Positions 33,919-42,665 of a stretch of DNA of 60,329 nucleotides are shown here, one piece after another. The DNA comes from an uncultured Burkholderiaceae bacterium (lineage in GTDB: Bacteria > Pseudomonadota > Gammaproteobacteria > Burkholderiales > Burkholderiaceae), in the NCBI GenBank assembly GCA_937871985.1, contig CALMPB010000440.1:1-60329 (forward strand), read 5' to 3'. Within the stretch, counting starts at the first letter, position 1; every line of letters starts with the position of its first letter. A model generated the notes under the pieces. That model ran no database searches. It was not told where the DNA came from and saw only the letters and a list, made by a program, of their open reading frames with translations. Position numbers and translations under genes: made by a program.

Positions 33919-35214
33919 ATGTGGTTGATTGACCGACACAGCAGCGGGCTCGGTGGCGCCCGTATTCCCTTGCCCCCAACGCTTCAATCCGCGCTGATCC
34001 GCTGGTATGTCGGCGAAGGCTCACGCCAAGATGAGGATGCTGGAATCACCTTGGTGCAGCAGGCGCGCATCGGCGGCAAATGGCTTGCCTGCGACTGTCT
34101 CGGTGTCGATTGCACTCCGCCTGTTCTTACGCCGGCATTTCTATCGGAGGCCGAGACCTATTATCTGCGTCGCCTCACCAGCGCCAAACGACCGGAGCAC
34201 GTCGCCACTTGCCCCTTCTTCCGCGACCAAGTCACCAACCGCATCACCCAGACCCGCAACCCGCTGACGCCGGCCGATCCCCCGGTCGGCTATTTTGAGG
34301 TGCTCCGCCCTGCGCCGGAGAAGCTGGCACAGCGCCCCGATAACGACGCGAGTGACGATCGCACGCGCAACGCGTCCATACCGCGGCTGGCAAGACTGCT
34401 CTGGCGCTTGATGAACAATGCTAGCCTGCACTTGGTGGCGCCATATTCGGAGGATACCGCCGAGCGGACGATCGGCGAGGAATTCAGGGCGCTTACGCGC
34501 GCGGCGGCAAAGATTGAGGTGGCGCCAGGCATCGAGCTGGGACGAGTGCTCTGGACACATGGGGACGCCCTGCACAGCAGAAGGGCCCTTGCCGGCATTC
34601 GCGAACTCGGCCGTCGATGGCCACGCGGACACGCTCCGCAAGGGTTTCTGGCCCTCTTTGCCAAGGCATTTCAGGGCTCGACAATCTTCCCGGCCGGTTC
34701 GGAGCCGATCGACGTCGCGAATCGCGTCCAGTCGCCCTCGGTGCGCGACAATTCGATCCAGGGGCCGTATCTCGTCATTGTTGTAATAGGACAGTATCCA
34801 GAAGCTCACGGCTATGCGCCCCTGCGTGCCTATGCCCAACCAATCTATTCGGGCGTGCGGTTCATACCGGTCGAGAGCAATTTCGAGCGGGCAGTGCTGC
34901 AAGCGCTTCTCCGCTCAAGGCGCGTTCTCGCACGCGAAGGCGTCGATCTGGCTCTCGAGAAGCCGATCTTTGATCGTCTGACCCCGCTCGGGGCCTGTCG
35001 GCCGGATTTTCTTGTAGAAGCGCGCTCGCAGGCGACGGGCGAAATCCGACAGCTTGTGATCCAGGCAATGCCTCGTAACGCTGGCATCGGATCGACGCCG
35101 GCTACGCAGCGGGCACTCGAGCAGATCGCCCCCGCCCTTCCGATCACCCCGAGGGATGTTGAGGATGATCAGGTCGCGCGGCTCATCGCCGAAGCGCTGC
35201 ACCGACTTAACTAG
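33919..35214 (+). CDS. DUF1173-like protein
   Basis: A 431-residue protein. The N-terminal part has GGKWLACDCLGVDCTPPVLT, then ETYYLRRLTS and HVATCPFFRDQ, a Cys/His pattern that I associate with the DUF1173 family of mobile-element proteins. The C-terminal part has VRFIPVESNFERAVLQALL and CRPDFLVEAR, reminiscent of nuclease folds. Function unknown. The start is uncertain: the ATG at 33919 is used; an upstream TTG is possible but lies only 12 bases from the divergent gene. Confidence 0.55.
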   Translation: MWLIDRHSSGLGGARIPLPPTLQSALIRWYVGEGSRQDEDAGITLVQQARIGGKWLACDCLGVDCTPPVLTPAFLSEAETYYLRRLTSAKRPEHVATCPFFRDQVTNRITQTRNPLTPADPPVGYFEVLRPAPEKLAQRPDNDASDDRTRNASIPRLARLLWRLMNNASLHLVAPYSEDTAERTIGEEFRALTRAAAKIEVAPGIELGRVLWTHGDALHSRRALAGIRELGRRWPRGHAPQGFLALFAKAFQGSTIFPAGSEPIDVANRVQSPSVRDNSIQGPYLVIVVIGQYPEAHGYAPLRAYAQPIYSGVRFIPVESNFERAVLQALLRSRRVLAREGVDLALEKPIFDRLTPLGACRPDFLVEARSQATGEIRQLVIQAMPRNAGIGSTPATQRALEQIAPALPITPRDVEDDQVARLIAEALHRLN

Positions 35215-35225
35215 ACTGCATGGCG

Positions 35226-35564
35226 CTAAGTCCAGGCCAATGTCGTGGCGAAGGCGCCCACAATTCCAAGCGTTACCGGGGTCGAAAGCAGGTAGAGCTT
35301 CTGCCATCGCCACCAGGTATTAGGGATGAAAAGGAGAAGGCCGCGCCCTGTAGTGAGCGTTGCCCACGCCTGCTCGCGGTAAAGTTGGACGAGAATGAGC
35401 CCCAGGGACATGATCATCCCGAGCGCGCAGCAGACCCCTGCCGCCGCATAGAGCGCGATCCAGTTGTGAAGTTCCACGGCCGAAAGATGTGCCACGATCC
35501 ACAAATCTCCATCCGCTTTGCTTGTAACATTCGACGGAATGGTCTCGTTCCCGCCATCTTCCAT
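35226..35564 (-). CDS. small membrane protein
   Basis: A 112-residue protein with two clear hydrophobic helices (WIALYAAAGVCCALGMIMSL and LYLLSTPVTLGIVGAFATTL). Between them is a short basic/aromatic loop (IPNTWWRWQK). No family recognised. Convergent with the DUF1173-like gene. May be part of the conjugative element's accessory set. Confidence 0.55.
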   Translation of the reverse strand: MEDGGNETIPSNVTSKADGDLWIVAHLSAVELHNWIALYAAAGVCCALGMIMSLGLILVQLYREQAWATLTTGRGLLLFIPNTWWRWQKLYLLSTPVTLGIVGAFATTLAWT

Positions 35565-35730
35565 GGCTCACAAACACCCTTCCCTTCACGAGGGGAAGCG
35601 ACCGATAATGCAGCATCGCTCCAAATCGGAGACGATTTTCGGCGATCTCGGCCTGTACTCGGCCTACCACGGTCAGGAGCCTGAGGACCGTGCCAAGCCA
35701 TCGACCATACACATCAACCGTTAAGGTATC

Positions 35731-35991
35731 ATGCAGGTATCAGTGCTTGTTATCCTATTTCGTGGACGGGAACGCATCACGATTCACGACGACGGTATCA
35801 AGGCCTGGTCTGAGCTTGTTCAGTTTGTCGACGCTTCCTGGAGTGACAGTCATTCTACGGCGCCAATCTGCCCGCCCACCGCAGAGGAAGAGCGCGTACA
35901 ACTATTCTTTTCCGAAACGGGCGCCTCCTACATTCTTGGGGAAGCCGATATTTCAGCGCTTGCAGCGCGCGTTCTGCCCATGAAAGACTAA
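35731..35991 (+). CDS. hypothetical protein
   Basis: An 86-residue acidic protein (VLVILFRGRERITIHDDGIK; TGASYILGEADISALAARVL). No signal peptide or membrane helix and no family recognised. The alternating hydrophobic pattern suggests a small alpha/beta domain. The ATG follows a run of poor ribosome-binding sequence, so confidence is limited. Confidence 0.4.
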   Translation: MQVSVLVILFRGRERITIHDDGIKAWSELVQFVDASWSDSHSTAPICPPTAEEERVQLFFSETGASYILGEADISALAARVLPMKD

Positions 35992-36067
35992 GAGGTGCTG
36001 GCTCACTTGCACGGTCGATGACGGGCGAGGCGGGTGGCCCTGAAACCTGTCTTTATTAGGATGTTCG

Positions 36068-36478
36068 ATGTTCGCGTGCCTTATCATTGGCGACAGCATC
36101 GGTGTCGGAATGTCACGGGCGATCGGTGACCGATATGCCGGGCAATGTGATAAGCTGGTCGAGGAGCGGGCGACGGTCAGCCAGATATTGTCCTGGCGAA
36201 CCCCGAACAAGTTCTACGGGACCACGCTGCTCGCTGTCGGGTCGAATGATGAGCCGAGCCGGCTGCTGGCACTCAAACTTACCAGACTTCGCCAAAATAT
36301 TCCCACCCAGCGAGCGATCTGGATCCTGCCATATTCACGGACGCGCGCCTATCTCATAAACTCGATCGCGGTGACGTTTGGCGATGAAACCCTGGATCTT
36401 GCGCGCTTTCAATCAAAAGACCGCATCCACCCTGTCGATTATCGCGAGGTTGCGGCGGTCCTTCTCCCCGAGCATTGA
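36068..36478 (+). CDS. small SGNH/GDSL-like hydrolase fold protein
   Basis: A 136-residue protein. The N-terminus MFACLIIGDSIGVGMSRAIG has the GDS nucleophile block of SGNH hydrolases. LLAVGSNDEPS could be the block with the catalytic Asn, and DRIHPVDYREVAAVL near the C-terminus has the DxxH pair. It is much shorter than usual SGNH enzymes (about 200 residues), so it may be a minimal or degraded form. It could modify cell-wall or surface glycans. Confidence 0.55.
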   Translation: MFACLIIGDSIGVGMSRAIGDRYAGQCDKLVEERATVSQILSWRTPNKFYGTTLLAVGSNDEPSRLLALKLTRLRQNIPTQRAIWILPYSRTRAYLINSIAVTFGDETLDLARFQSKDRIHPVDYREVAAVLLPEH

Positions 36479-36545
36479 GTGACGGGCGGCGAGCATTCCG
36501 CAGGCGCGGCAATCGACTCCGATCCACGATGGAATCATCGGAGCT

Positions 36546-36893
36546 CTAGGTCTTGCCGAATACACCGAGCTGTATCCTCCATTGCTCCAGATGTTGCAGC
36601 GCCGGTCGCAACCCATGTGCCAACGGCCCCAGTCCGTAAAGTTGATAGGAATCCGGTGGCGGCGAAGTCGTCCTCGAGACCAGACATGCCGCTTCCAGTT
36701 CCCTCAGGCGGACCGTAAGCACATTGGCGCTGATGCTCGGTATCTCTCGGCGAAGGCACGTGAAGCGGAGATCGTCTTTGCTCAGCGCTACCAGGATGTG
36801 CAACACCCAACGTGCGCTCAGGGTTTGAAATATCGCGTCGGCTGCAGCGGGGTCTATTGATCGATGAACTTGGCTCTGTGTCTCGATACCCAT
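36546..36893 (-). CDS. HxlR-family transcriptional regulator
   Basis: A 115-residue winged-helix protein with the HxlR layout: LSARWVLHILVALSKDDLRF, then LRREIPSISANVLTVRLREL, then YQLYGLGPLAHGLRPALQHL. It lacks the usual N-terminal Cys (residues there are SID), so the redox-sensing version is unlikely. Target unknown; no obvious divergent partner, as the region upstream is empty. Confidence 0.8.
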   Translation of the reverse strand: MGIETQSQVHRSIDPAAADAIFQTLSARWVLHILVALSKDDLRFTCLRREIPSISANVLTVRLRELEAACLVSRTTSPPPDSYQLYGLGPLAHGLRPALQHLEQWRIQLGVFGKT

Positions 36894-37294
36894 CCAATTA
36901 CTCTCTTAACATCAAGGAGGCGGCGGGACTGCGCCAGATCTTCCGCAGCACCCGATCCTGGTGCGGCAGAGGGGCTGGTTATCCGCTACGGAAAAAGTGT
37001 TGAGACGAGAGTGCGAGCCGCGAGAGCGTTAGTTCCAAGCGGAGGTTAAGGGCGCCTCGGCATGTGTTCATCCGGCTGACGGCAGACTGTTTCGGGGCGC
37101 GGGTGCACCTTTCGACGGCCGGCGCAATCCGAGTTTTGATGAACAACGTCGCATCGAAAGGCATAACAGATTTCCCTCCGTGCGATCCGCCGAAACGAGC
37201 GTGGGCCGCATCTCAAATCAACGTGCCGTGATGCGATGGCGATCGGCGTAAGCTCCATCGCTCGAATGTAATACGCACCCCGACGCCCAACCCC
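36894..37294. other. intergenic region, no recognised gene
   Basis: About 400 bases with only short overlapping frames and no good ribosome binding site, tRNA or clear repeats. A small GCACC/GGTGC hairpin lies near 36950. This may be the seam between the conjugative element and the metabolic region. Confidence 0.4.
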
Positions 37295-38038
37295 TCAGCC
37301 TCGGCGCGGCCAATCGTGCTTTTTGGCTAAAGCCTGTTCCGCCCCCGATCGAGCCGCGCCTTGCCTCTCCAAGGGCGTGGATGAACGGACAGGACGCGCG
37401 GGCCGAGGCGTTAGCCGGGGAACGAAGGCTGGCACTCGTGCCATATAGTCGCGATACTCATTCCCGAATTCTGCGAGCGCCGCCTTCTCTTCATGCCGGG
37501 CTAGCCGGATGTACATCACGACCAGCACGGGGAACATGGCGAGCGTAAGTAACGTCGGCCATTGCACCAGGAAACCGAGCATCACGAGGATGAACCCGAT
37601 ATATTGCGGATGGCGGACCCTGGCATAGATTCCCGTCGTCGCGAGCTTGTGAACGCGCTGGGCTGCGTGAAGCGGCGCCCATCCGGCCGAGATCAGCCAG
37701 AAGCCCGTGCCGATCAGCACGAAGCTGGCAAGATGGAACGGGCCAAAATGCGGGTTGACCCTCCAGCCGAACATCATCTCCAGGAGGTGGCCGGCATCGT
37801 GGCTCCACCAGTCGACGCCGGGGAAATGCGACTGGAGCCACCCCGACAGCAGGAAGATGGTGAGCGGGAAGCCATACATTTCGGCGAAGAGCGCGACGAT
37901 GAACGCACTGAACGCGCCGAAGCTGCGCCAGTCGCGCCGCGTTGCCGGCTTGAAGAAGCTGAACGCAAAGAGGATGAAAACGGCGGCATTGACCAGCGCG
38001 AGCCCCCACAGACCATAGCCATAGTCGGCGTGCGTCAT
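37295..38038 (-). CDS. isoprenylcysteine methyltransferase (ICMT)-family membrane protein
   Basis: A 247-residue integral membrane protein with about five helices. The conserved methyltransferase block LATTGIYARVRHPQYIGFIL (around residues 130-150) and RLARHEEKAALAEFG match the ICMT/PEMT-like family. Substrate unknown. Together with the DUF2933 gene upstream it forms a two-gene unit (ATGA overlap) that often accompanies copper-resistance genes, and copper genes lie at the right edge of the window. Confidence 0.82.
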   Translation of the reverse strand: MTHADYGYGLWGLALVNAAVFILFAFSFFKPATRRDWRSFGAFSAFIVALFAEMYGFPLTIFLLSGWLQSHFPGVDWWSHDAGHLLEMMFGWRVNPHFGPFHLASFVLIGTGFWLISAGWAPLHAAQRVHKLATTGIYARVRHPQYIGFILVMLGFLVQWPTLLTLAMFPVLVVMYIRLARHEEKAALAEFGNEYRDYMARVPAFVPRLTPRPARPVRSSTPLERQGAARSGAEQALAKKHDWPRRG

Positions 38039-38298
38039 CGCGACTCTCCTTCGATGCGGCCGTTGGGATTGGCCGGCAAGCCGGCGGGTGCCTGGCCGGG
38101 CTCATGGCCATGCTGATGCCCACCTTGGCCGTGGTGCATGAACAGGTGCATGAGCGGGCAGGCGAGCAGGATGAGATAGGGCAGCACACCCAGGAAGTGC
38201 GCGGTATGCTCGGTAATGAGGAAGAAGCTGGCGACGAGCAGGAAGCCGATCAGAACGATCTTGCCGCGCTTGCGCATGCGATGGTCATGTTCGCCCAT
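38035..38298 (-). CDS. DUF2933 small membrane protein
   Basis: An 87-residue protein with one or two hydrophobic helices (KIVLIGFLLVASFFLITEHT; FLGVLPYLILLACPLMHLFM) and a His-rich tail (HHGQGGHQHGHEPGQ). It matches DUF2933. The His cluster suggests metal binding, consistent with frequent location in metal-resistance loci. First gene of the pair with the ICMT-family gene. Confidence 0.82.
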   Translation of the reverse strand: MGEHDHRMRKRGKIVLIGFLLVASFFLITEHTAHFLGVLPYLILLACPLMHLFMHHGQGGHQHGHEPGQAPAGLPANPNGRIEGESR

Positions 38299-38354
38299 AT
38301 GCCGTTCTCTTCTAGTCAACGTCCAGCCTGCATAGGCTCGAGTCCAAGGAGCAA

Positions 38355-38367
38355 GGTATAAGTAGAG
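38355..38367. promoter_or_regulatory. GTAG-containing motif shared with the atpD/phasin region
   Basis: GGTATAAGTAGAG lies between the divergent DUF2933 and beta-CASP genes. It differs at two positions from GGCATACGTAGAG at 52529-52541, in the other divergent control region of this module. It may be a FixJ-type regulator site; this is inference from recurrence. Confidence 0.3.
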
Positions 38368-38550
38368 ACCGAAGTCCGCCGGACATCGCGCAAGCATGGG
38401 TAAGGTGATCGATCGGATCGGCCACCGGCGTTCGCGCGACGCAGCTGCCGGGGAGCAGCAGTCGTGCTGCGGCTTTTGCGTATAGGCGTGCGGCGTCCGC
38501 GAACCAATGCTGCGCTCACGAACATAATCGTGAGAGGCAGGCCCGCGTCC

Positions 38551-40011
38551 ATGCACAAGAGAAAGAAACGGCACCATTCCCGCAACCAGTCCGGCGTGAC
38601 CGTCCTTGAGCGCGAAGCAAGGATCGATCTGGCCAAGCGCCCGGCCGATGGTCTCGGCGTCGCCTTTCTCGGCGCATCGGGAACGGTCACAGGGTCGCGT
38701 TATCTGGTGGACGATGGTGAAACTCAGATCGTTGTCGATTCCGGCCTGTTTCAAGGACCCAGGGATCTGCGCCGCCTTAATTGGGCGCCAATTCCACCCG
38801 AAGTCGCCGATGTCGGCCAAGTCCTGCTGACCCACGCTCATCTCGATCACTCGGGCGCGCTACCGCGCATGGCGCGCCTGGGCTGGGACGGTACCGTCCT
38901 TGCCACCCGGGCGACCGCGGCCCTGTGCGAGCTCCTTCTTCCCGACAGCGGTCATCTGCAGGAAAAGGATGCGGAGTTCGCCAACCGGCACGGCTTCTCC
39001 AGGCACCAGCCGGCGCTGCCGCTCTACACCCAGGCTGACGCGCGTCTGGCATTGCAGCTCTTCCGGCCGATCGAGTTCGGAGCGTGGCATGCAGTCACGG
39101 ACGGCATCAGGGTGCGCTATCATCGCGCCGGCCACATCCTCGGCGCGGCGTCGATCGAGATCGACTGGAAGGGGCGGACAATCCTCTTCTCAGGCGACAT
39201 CGGCCGTTACGGCGATTCGGTGATGAAAGATCCCGAGCCGCCCGCGCGCGCCGACTATGTCCTGGTGGAATCGACCTATGGCGATCGGCGCCACGAGCAG
39301 GTCGATCCGACAAAGACGCTTGGAGATCATGTCGAACGATGCGTCGAGAGAGGAGGGACGGTGGTGATCCCGGCCTTCGCCGTGGGACGGGTCCAGTCGC
39401 TTCTCTATCATTTCTCGCGTCTGCGCGCGCAGGGACGCCTCCGCGACATCCCGATCTTCCTCGACAGCCCGATGGCGATCAACGCGAGCGGGCTGATGTG
39501 CGATTTCATGGACGAGCATCGCCTGGCCCGCGCCGAGTGCGAAGCGGCGTGCAGCGTCGCGCACTATGTGCGCGAAGTGGAGGAATCCAAGGAACTCACC
39601 GCCAACCCCGCCCCAAAGGTCATCATCTCGGCCAGCGGAATGGCAACGGGCGGCCGCGTGCTCCACCATCTCAAGCGCTTCGCGCCGGATGGGAAGAACC
39701 TCATCCTCTTCTCGGGCTTCCAGGCGGCGGGCACCCGCGGCGCCGCCATGATCGGCGGCGCCCGGACGATCAAGATCCACGGCGAGTATATCCCGGTCGA
39801 AGCCGAGGTCGCCAACCTGACGATGCTCTCGGCGCATGCCGACAGCGACGAGCTCATGCGCTGGCTCGGCTCGCTGCACGAGGCCCCGCGCCACGTCTAT
39901 GTCACCCATGGCGAGCCGACCGGCGCCCACGTCCTGGCGAAGCGTGTCTCGGAGGAACTGGGCTGGGCATGCAGCGTACCGGCGCTGGGTAGCTGGGGCA
40001 TGCTCGCGTGA
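38551..40011 (+). CDS. beta-CASP metallo-beta-lactamase-fold RNA hydrolase-like protein
   Basis: A 486-residue protein. The metallo-beta-lactamase metal site is THAHLDHSG (HxHxDH, near residue 96), with GHILGAAS, FSGDIGRYGD and YVLVESTYGDR downstream. The beta-CASP domain follows with FAVGRVQSLLY and IISASGMATGG, and the final His is in THGEPTGAH. The family includes RNA exonucleases and cleavage factors. The first gene of a coupled trio with the phosphorylase and PRPP-synthase-like genes. Start uncertain; an earlier start near 38464 is possible. Confidence 0.88.
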   Translation: MHKRKKRHHSRNQSGVTVLEREARIDLAKRPADGLGVAFLGASGTVTGSRYLVDDGETQIVVDSGLFQGPRDLRRLNWAPIPPEVADVGQVLLTHAHLDHSGALPRMARLGWDGTVLATRATAALCELLLPDSGHLQEKDAEFANRHGFSRHQPALPLYTQADARLALQLFRPIEFGAWHAVTDGIRVRYHRAGHILGAASIEIDWKGRTILFSGDIGRYGDSVMKDPEPPARADYVLVESTYGDRRHEQVDPTKTLGDHVERCVERGGTVVIPAFAVGRVQSLLYHFSRLRAQGRLRDIPIFLDSPMAINASGLMCDFMDEHRLARAECEAACSVAHYVREVEESKELTANPAPKVIISASGMATGGRVLHHLKRFAPDGKNLILFSGFQAAGTRGAAMIGGARTIKIHGEYIPVEAEVANLTMLSAHADSDELMRWLGSLHEAPRHVYVTHGEPTGAHVLAKRVSEELGWACSVPALGSWGMLA

Positions 40012-41546
40012 AGCCCGGGATCATCGAGAACGCCGAAGCAGAGTCTGTCGCGACGACGCTGCGGGCACGCCGCATCGGCCTGTCGGGTGCCGGTAGCGAT
40101 CTGATCGCGGTCATGCGCCACGACTGTCCCGTCTGCCGCTCGGAAGGTCTTGCGTCCCGCGCGCAGGTCGCGCTGCGCGCCGGCGGGCGGGAAATCGTCG
40201 TCTCGCTGCTGCACAGTTCCGCGGAGACTCCAGCGCCCGGCGAGATCGGCCTCTCGGAATCCGCATGGCAGCGGCTCGGCGTCAGCGAGGGCGATCCGGT
40301 CGAGATCGCGCACGCCCAGCCTCTCGCCTCGCTCGCCGAAGTGCGTCGGCGTATCTATGGCAATCGTCTCAGTGACGGGGCTTTTTCAGCGATCATCACC
40401 GACATCGCCGAGCGACGCTATAGCGATGTCCATCTCTCGGCATTCGTCACGGCCTGCTCAGCGGTCCCGCTCGATACGGACGAAACGATCAGCCTGACCA
40501 GGGCGATGGTCGATGTCGGCGAGCGATTGCAGTGGCCCGGAACGGTCATCGTCGACAAGCATAGCGTCGGTGGATTGCCGGGCAATCGCACCACGCCGAT
40601 CATCGTCTCGATCATGGCCGCGGAGGGCCTGATCATGCCCAAGACATCGTCGCGGGCGATCACCTCGCCGGCCGGCACGGCGGACACGATGGAGGTGCTG
40701 GCACCTGTCGACCTCGACGTTTCCGCAATCCGCAAGGTGGTCGAGCGCGAAGGCGGCTGCATCGCCTGGGGCGGCGCCGTCAACCTCAGCCCTGCCGACG
40801 ATGTGATCATCGGCGTGGAACGGGTGCTCGATATCGATGCCGTCGGGCAGATGGTCGCCTCGGTGCTGTCCAAGAAAATCGCGGCCGGTGCGACCCATCT
40901 GGTCATCGACATCCCGGTCGGGCCGACCGCCAAGGTACGCGGAGCCGATGCCGCCGACACGCTCGAGCGGGCGCTGAGCTCTGTCGCCCAAGCCTTCGGG
41001 CTTCGCACGCGCGTGATGCGCGGCCCCGGCGCCGAGCCGATCGGACGGGGCATCGGTCCGGCGCTCGAGGCGCAGGATATCCTTGCCGTGCTCCAGGGGC
41101 AGCCGGGCGCCGAGGATCTCGCCCACCGGGCCTGCGAGCTGGCGGGAGGACTGCTTGAGCTCGCGGACGCAGCCCCGGCCGGCGAAGGCTATGCGCGTGC
41201 GCGGGCGTGCCTCGAAAGCGGCCGGGCCTGGGCCAAGTTCCAACGTATCTGCGAAGCGCAGGGCGGCATGCGGGCTCCACCGGTCGCCCGGTTCCAACAG
41301 GATATGATCGCTCCCTATAGCGGCCGCCTGGTGAGTATCGACAATCGCAAGCTCGCGACGGTCGCGAAGCTTGCCGGCGCGCCGATGGCCAAGGCCGCCG
41401 GCGTCGCGCTGCAGTGTCGGCTGAACCAGATGGTGGATGCCGGGGCTCCCTTGTGCACCATTCATGCCGAGAGCCCGGGCGAGCTCGATTATGCGGCGGC
41501 CTATGCGGTGAGCGACGGGCCGATCTTCGGGATTGAAGCGCTATGA
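40008..41546 (+). CDS. thymidine phosphorylase family protein (AMP phosphorylase-like)
   Basis: A 512-residue protein starting at GTG, overlapping the previous stop (GTGA). The phosphorylase signature VDKHSVGGLPGNRTTPIIVS and SSRAITSPAGTADTMEVL is intact. The extra N-terminal domain of about 90 residues and overall length match the AMP-phosphorylase-like branch rather than the shorter E. coli DeoA. It should split a nucleotide or nucleoside with phosphate to give a ribose phosphate and base. The next gene makes or uses PRPP. Confidence 0.88.
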   Translation: MKPGIIENAEAESVATTLRARRIGLSGAGSDLIAVMRHDCPVCRSEGLASRAQVALRAGGREIVVSLLHSSAETPAPGEIGLSESAWQRLGVSEGDPVEIAHAQPLASLAEVRRRIYGNRLSDGAFSAIITDIAERRYSDVHLSAFVTACSAVPLDTDETISLTRAMVDVGERLQWPGTVIVDKHSVGGLPGNRTTPIIVSIMAAEGLIMPKTSSRAITSPAGTADTMEVLAPVDLDVSAIRKVVEREGGCIAWGGAVNLSPADDVIIGVERVLDIDAVGQMVASVLSKKIAAGATHLVIDIPVGPTAKVRGADAADTLERALSSVAQAFGLRTRVMRGPGAEPIGRGIGPALEAQDILAVLQGQPGAEDLAHRACELAGGLLELADAAPAGEGYARARACLESGRAWAKFQRICEAQGGMRAPPVARFQQDMIAPYSGRLVSIDNRKLATVAKLAGAPMAKAAGVALQCRLNQMVDAGAPLCTIHAESPGELDYAAAYAVSDGPIFGIEAL

Positions 41547-42427
41547 ACCGTCCCGTGCTGTTCGCGCTGCCTGGCAGCGAGGCCCTGGCACAGCCGCTAT
41601 CCGCCGCGCTCGATGCAGAGGTCGGCACGATCGAGCATCGTCAGTTTCCTGACGGGGAAACCTATCTCAGGGTCGTAAGCGACGTCAGCGACCGCGAGGT
41701 CATCCTGCTGTCGAGTCTCGATCATCCGGACGCCAAGCTGTTGCCGCTGCTGTTCGCAGCCGACACCGCGCGCGATCTGGGCGCTCGCAGGATCGGGCTC
41801 GTCGCCCCCTACCTCGCTTACATGCGCCAGGACATACGCTTCCATGCCGGCGAGGCGGTGACGTCGCGAACCTTTGCCGCGATTCTGTCCCGCCATCTCG
41901 ACTGGCTGGTGACGGTCGATCCGCATCTCCATCGCTATCATGCGTTGTCGGAAATCTACCGCATCCCGACCCAGGTTGTTCATGCCGCGCCACTTCTGGC
42001 CTCGTGGATCAAGCGCAATGTCGCTCGTCCGCTGATCATCGGTCCGGACCTGGAAAGCGAACAGTGGGTCTCGCAGGTGGCGGCCGATGCCGATGCTCCG
42101 TTTCTCGTGTGCGAGAAAATCCGGTCCGGCGACCGTGACGTCACCATCTCGATTCCGAATGCCCCAGCGTTTCTCGATCGCCAGCCGGTGCTGGTCGACG
42201 ATATCGCCTCATCCGGCCGGACCCTCGCCGAGGCGGCGCGCCAGCTGGTCGGCATGGGGTTCGCGCGACCGGATTGCGTGGTCGTGCATCCGCTTTTCGC
42301 CGGCGATGCAGCGCAAGTCCTGGGTGGGCTCGTCGAGAGGATCGTCAGCACGAACGCTGTTGCGCATACCTCTAATGATATCGACGTGATGCCGGCGATT
42401 GCGGAGGCCGTTCGTCACGGAATTTGA
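41543..42427 (+). CDS. prs: ribose-phosphate pyrophosphokinase-like protein
   Basis: A 294-residue PRPP-synthase-family protein. The PRPP-binding loop VLVDDIASSGRTLAEAA and the N-terminal FPDGETYLRV are conserved. It is shorter than the housekeeping enzyme (about 315) and diverges in the catalytic loops, so it may act on another ribose phosphate. It overlaps the phosphorylase gene by four bases, implying a joint pathway. Confidence 0.85.
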   Translation: MNRPVLFALPGSEALAQPLSAALDAEVGTIEHRQFPDGETYLRVVSDVSDREVILLSSLDHPDAKLLPLLFAADTARDLGARRIGLVAPYLAYMRQDIRFHAGEAVTSRTFAAILSRHLDWLVTVDPHLHRYHALSEIYRIPTQVVHAAPLLASWIKRNVARPLIIGPDLESEQWVSQVAADADAPFLVCEKIRSGDRDVTISIPNAPAFLDRQPVLVDDIASSGRTLAEAARQLVGMGFARPDCVVVHPLFAGDAAQVLGGLVERIVSTNAVAHTSNDIDVMPAIAEAVRHGI

Positions 42428-42485
42428 ACGGTGCGCTGCGCGTCAGTTCTTCAGTACTCAATGCTCAATGCACGATGAAAACGAA

Positions 42486-42505
42486 CGCCCGGCAAACGCC
42501 GGGCG
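42486..42505 (+). terminator. candidate terminator after prs
   Basis: An 8-bp GC-rich stem (CGCCCGGC/GCCGGGCG) with an AAAC loop lies 58 bases past the prs stop codon. No strong U tract follows. Confidence 0.5.
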
Positions 42506-42596
42506 CATTCCCATCCATTGACCCTACACGAGCCCGAACCAATCTTCCGGGAACTTCGCTTTCGGAGAAAGTCGCGGCAGGAAAGGAGGATATGTC

Positions 42597-42665
42597 ATGT
42601 CGCACACACGCTCTTTCCTTGATCCCTTCATCGTTGCTCGGACCCGCAGCTTGAGCCCGAAGTGA
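42597..42665 (+). CDS. possible 22-residue small protein
   Basis: The frame MSHTRSFLDPFIVARTRSLS (plus PK) follows a very strong ribosome binding site AAGGAGG with a 7-base spacer. Its stop overlaps a GTG (GTGA). No known relatives; could be a true small protein or a leader. Confidence 0.3.
   Translation: MSHTRSFLDPFIVARTRSLSPK

Noticed and set aside
36900..37290. tRNA gene or attachment site tail
   Set aside because: No T-loop GGTTCGA-type sequence and no cloverleaf pairing could be found.
37562..38116. Plus-strand frame opposite the ICMT-family gene
   Set aside because: Antisense to a conserved membrane protein; charged shadow composition.
42611..42622. CTTGATCCC as half of an FNR/Crp box
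   Set aside because: No matching ATCAA half at the right distance; a similar single half near 45930 also lacks its partner.
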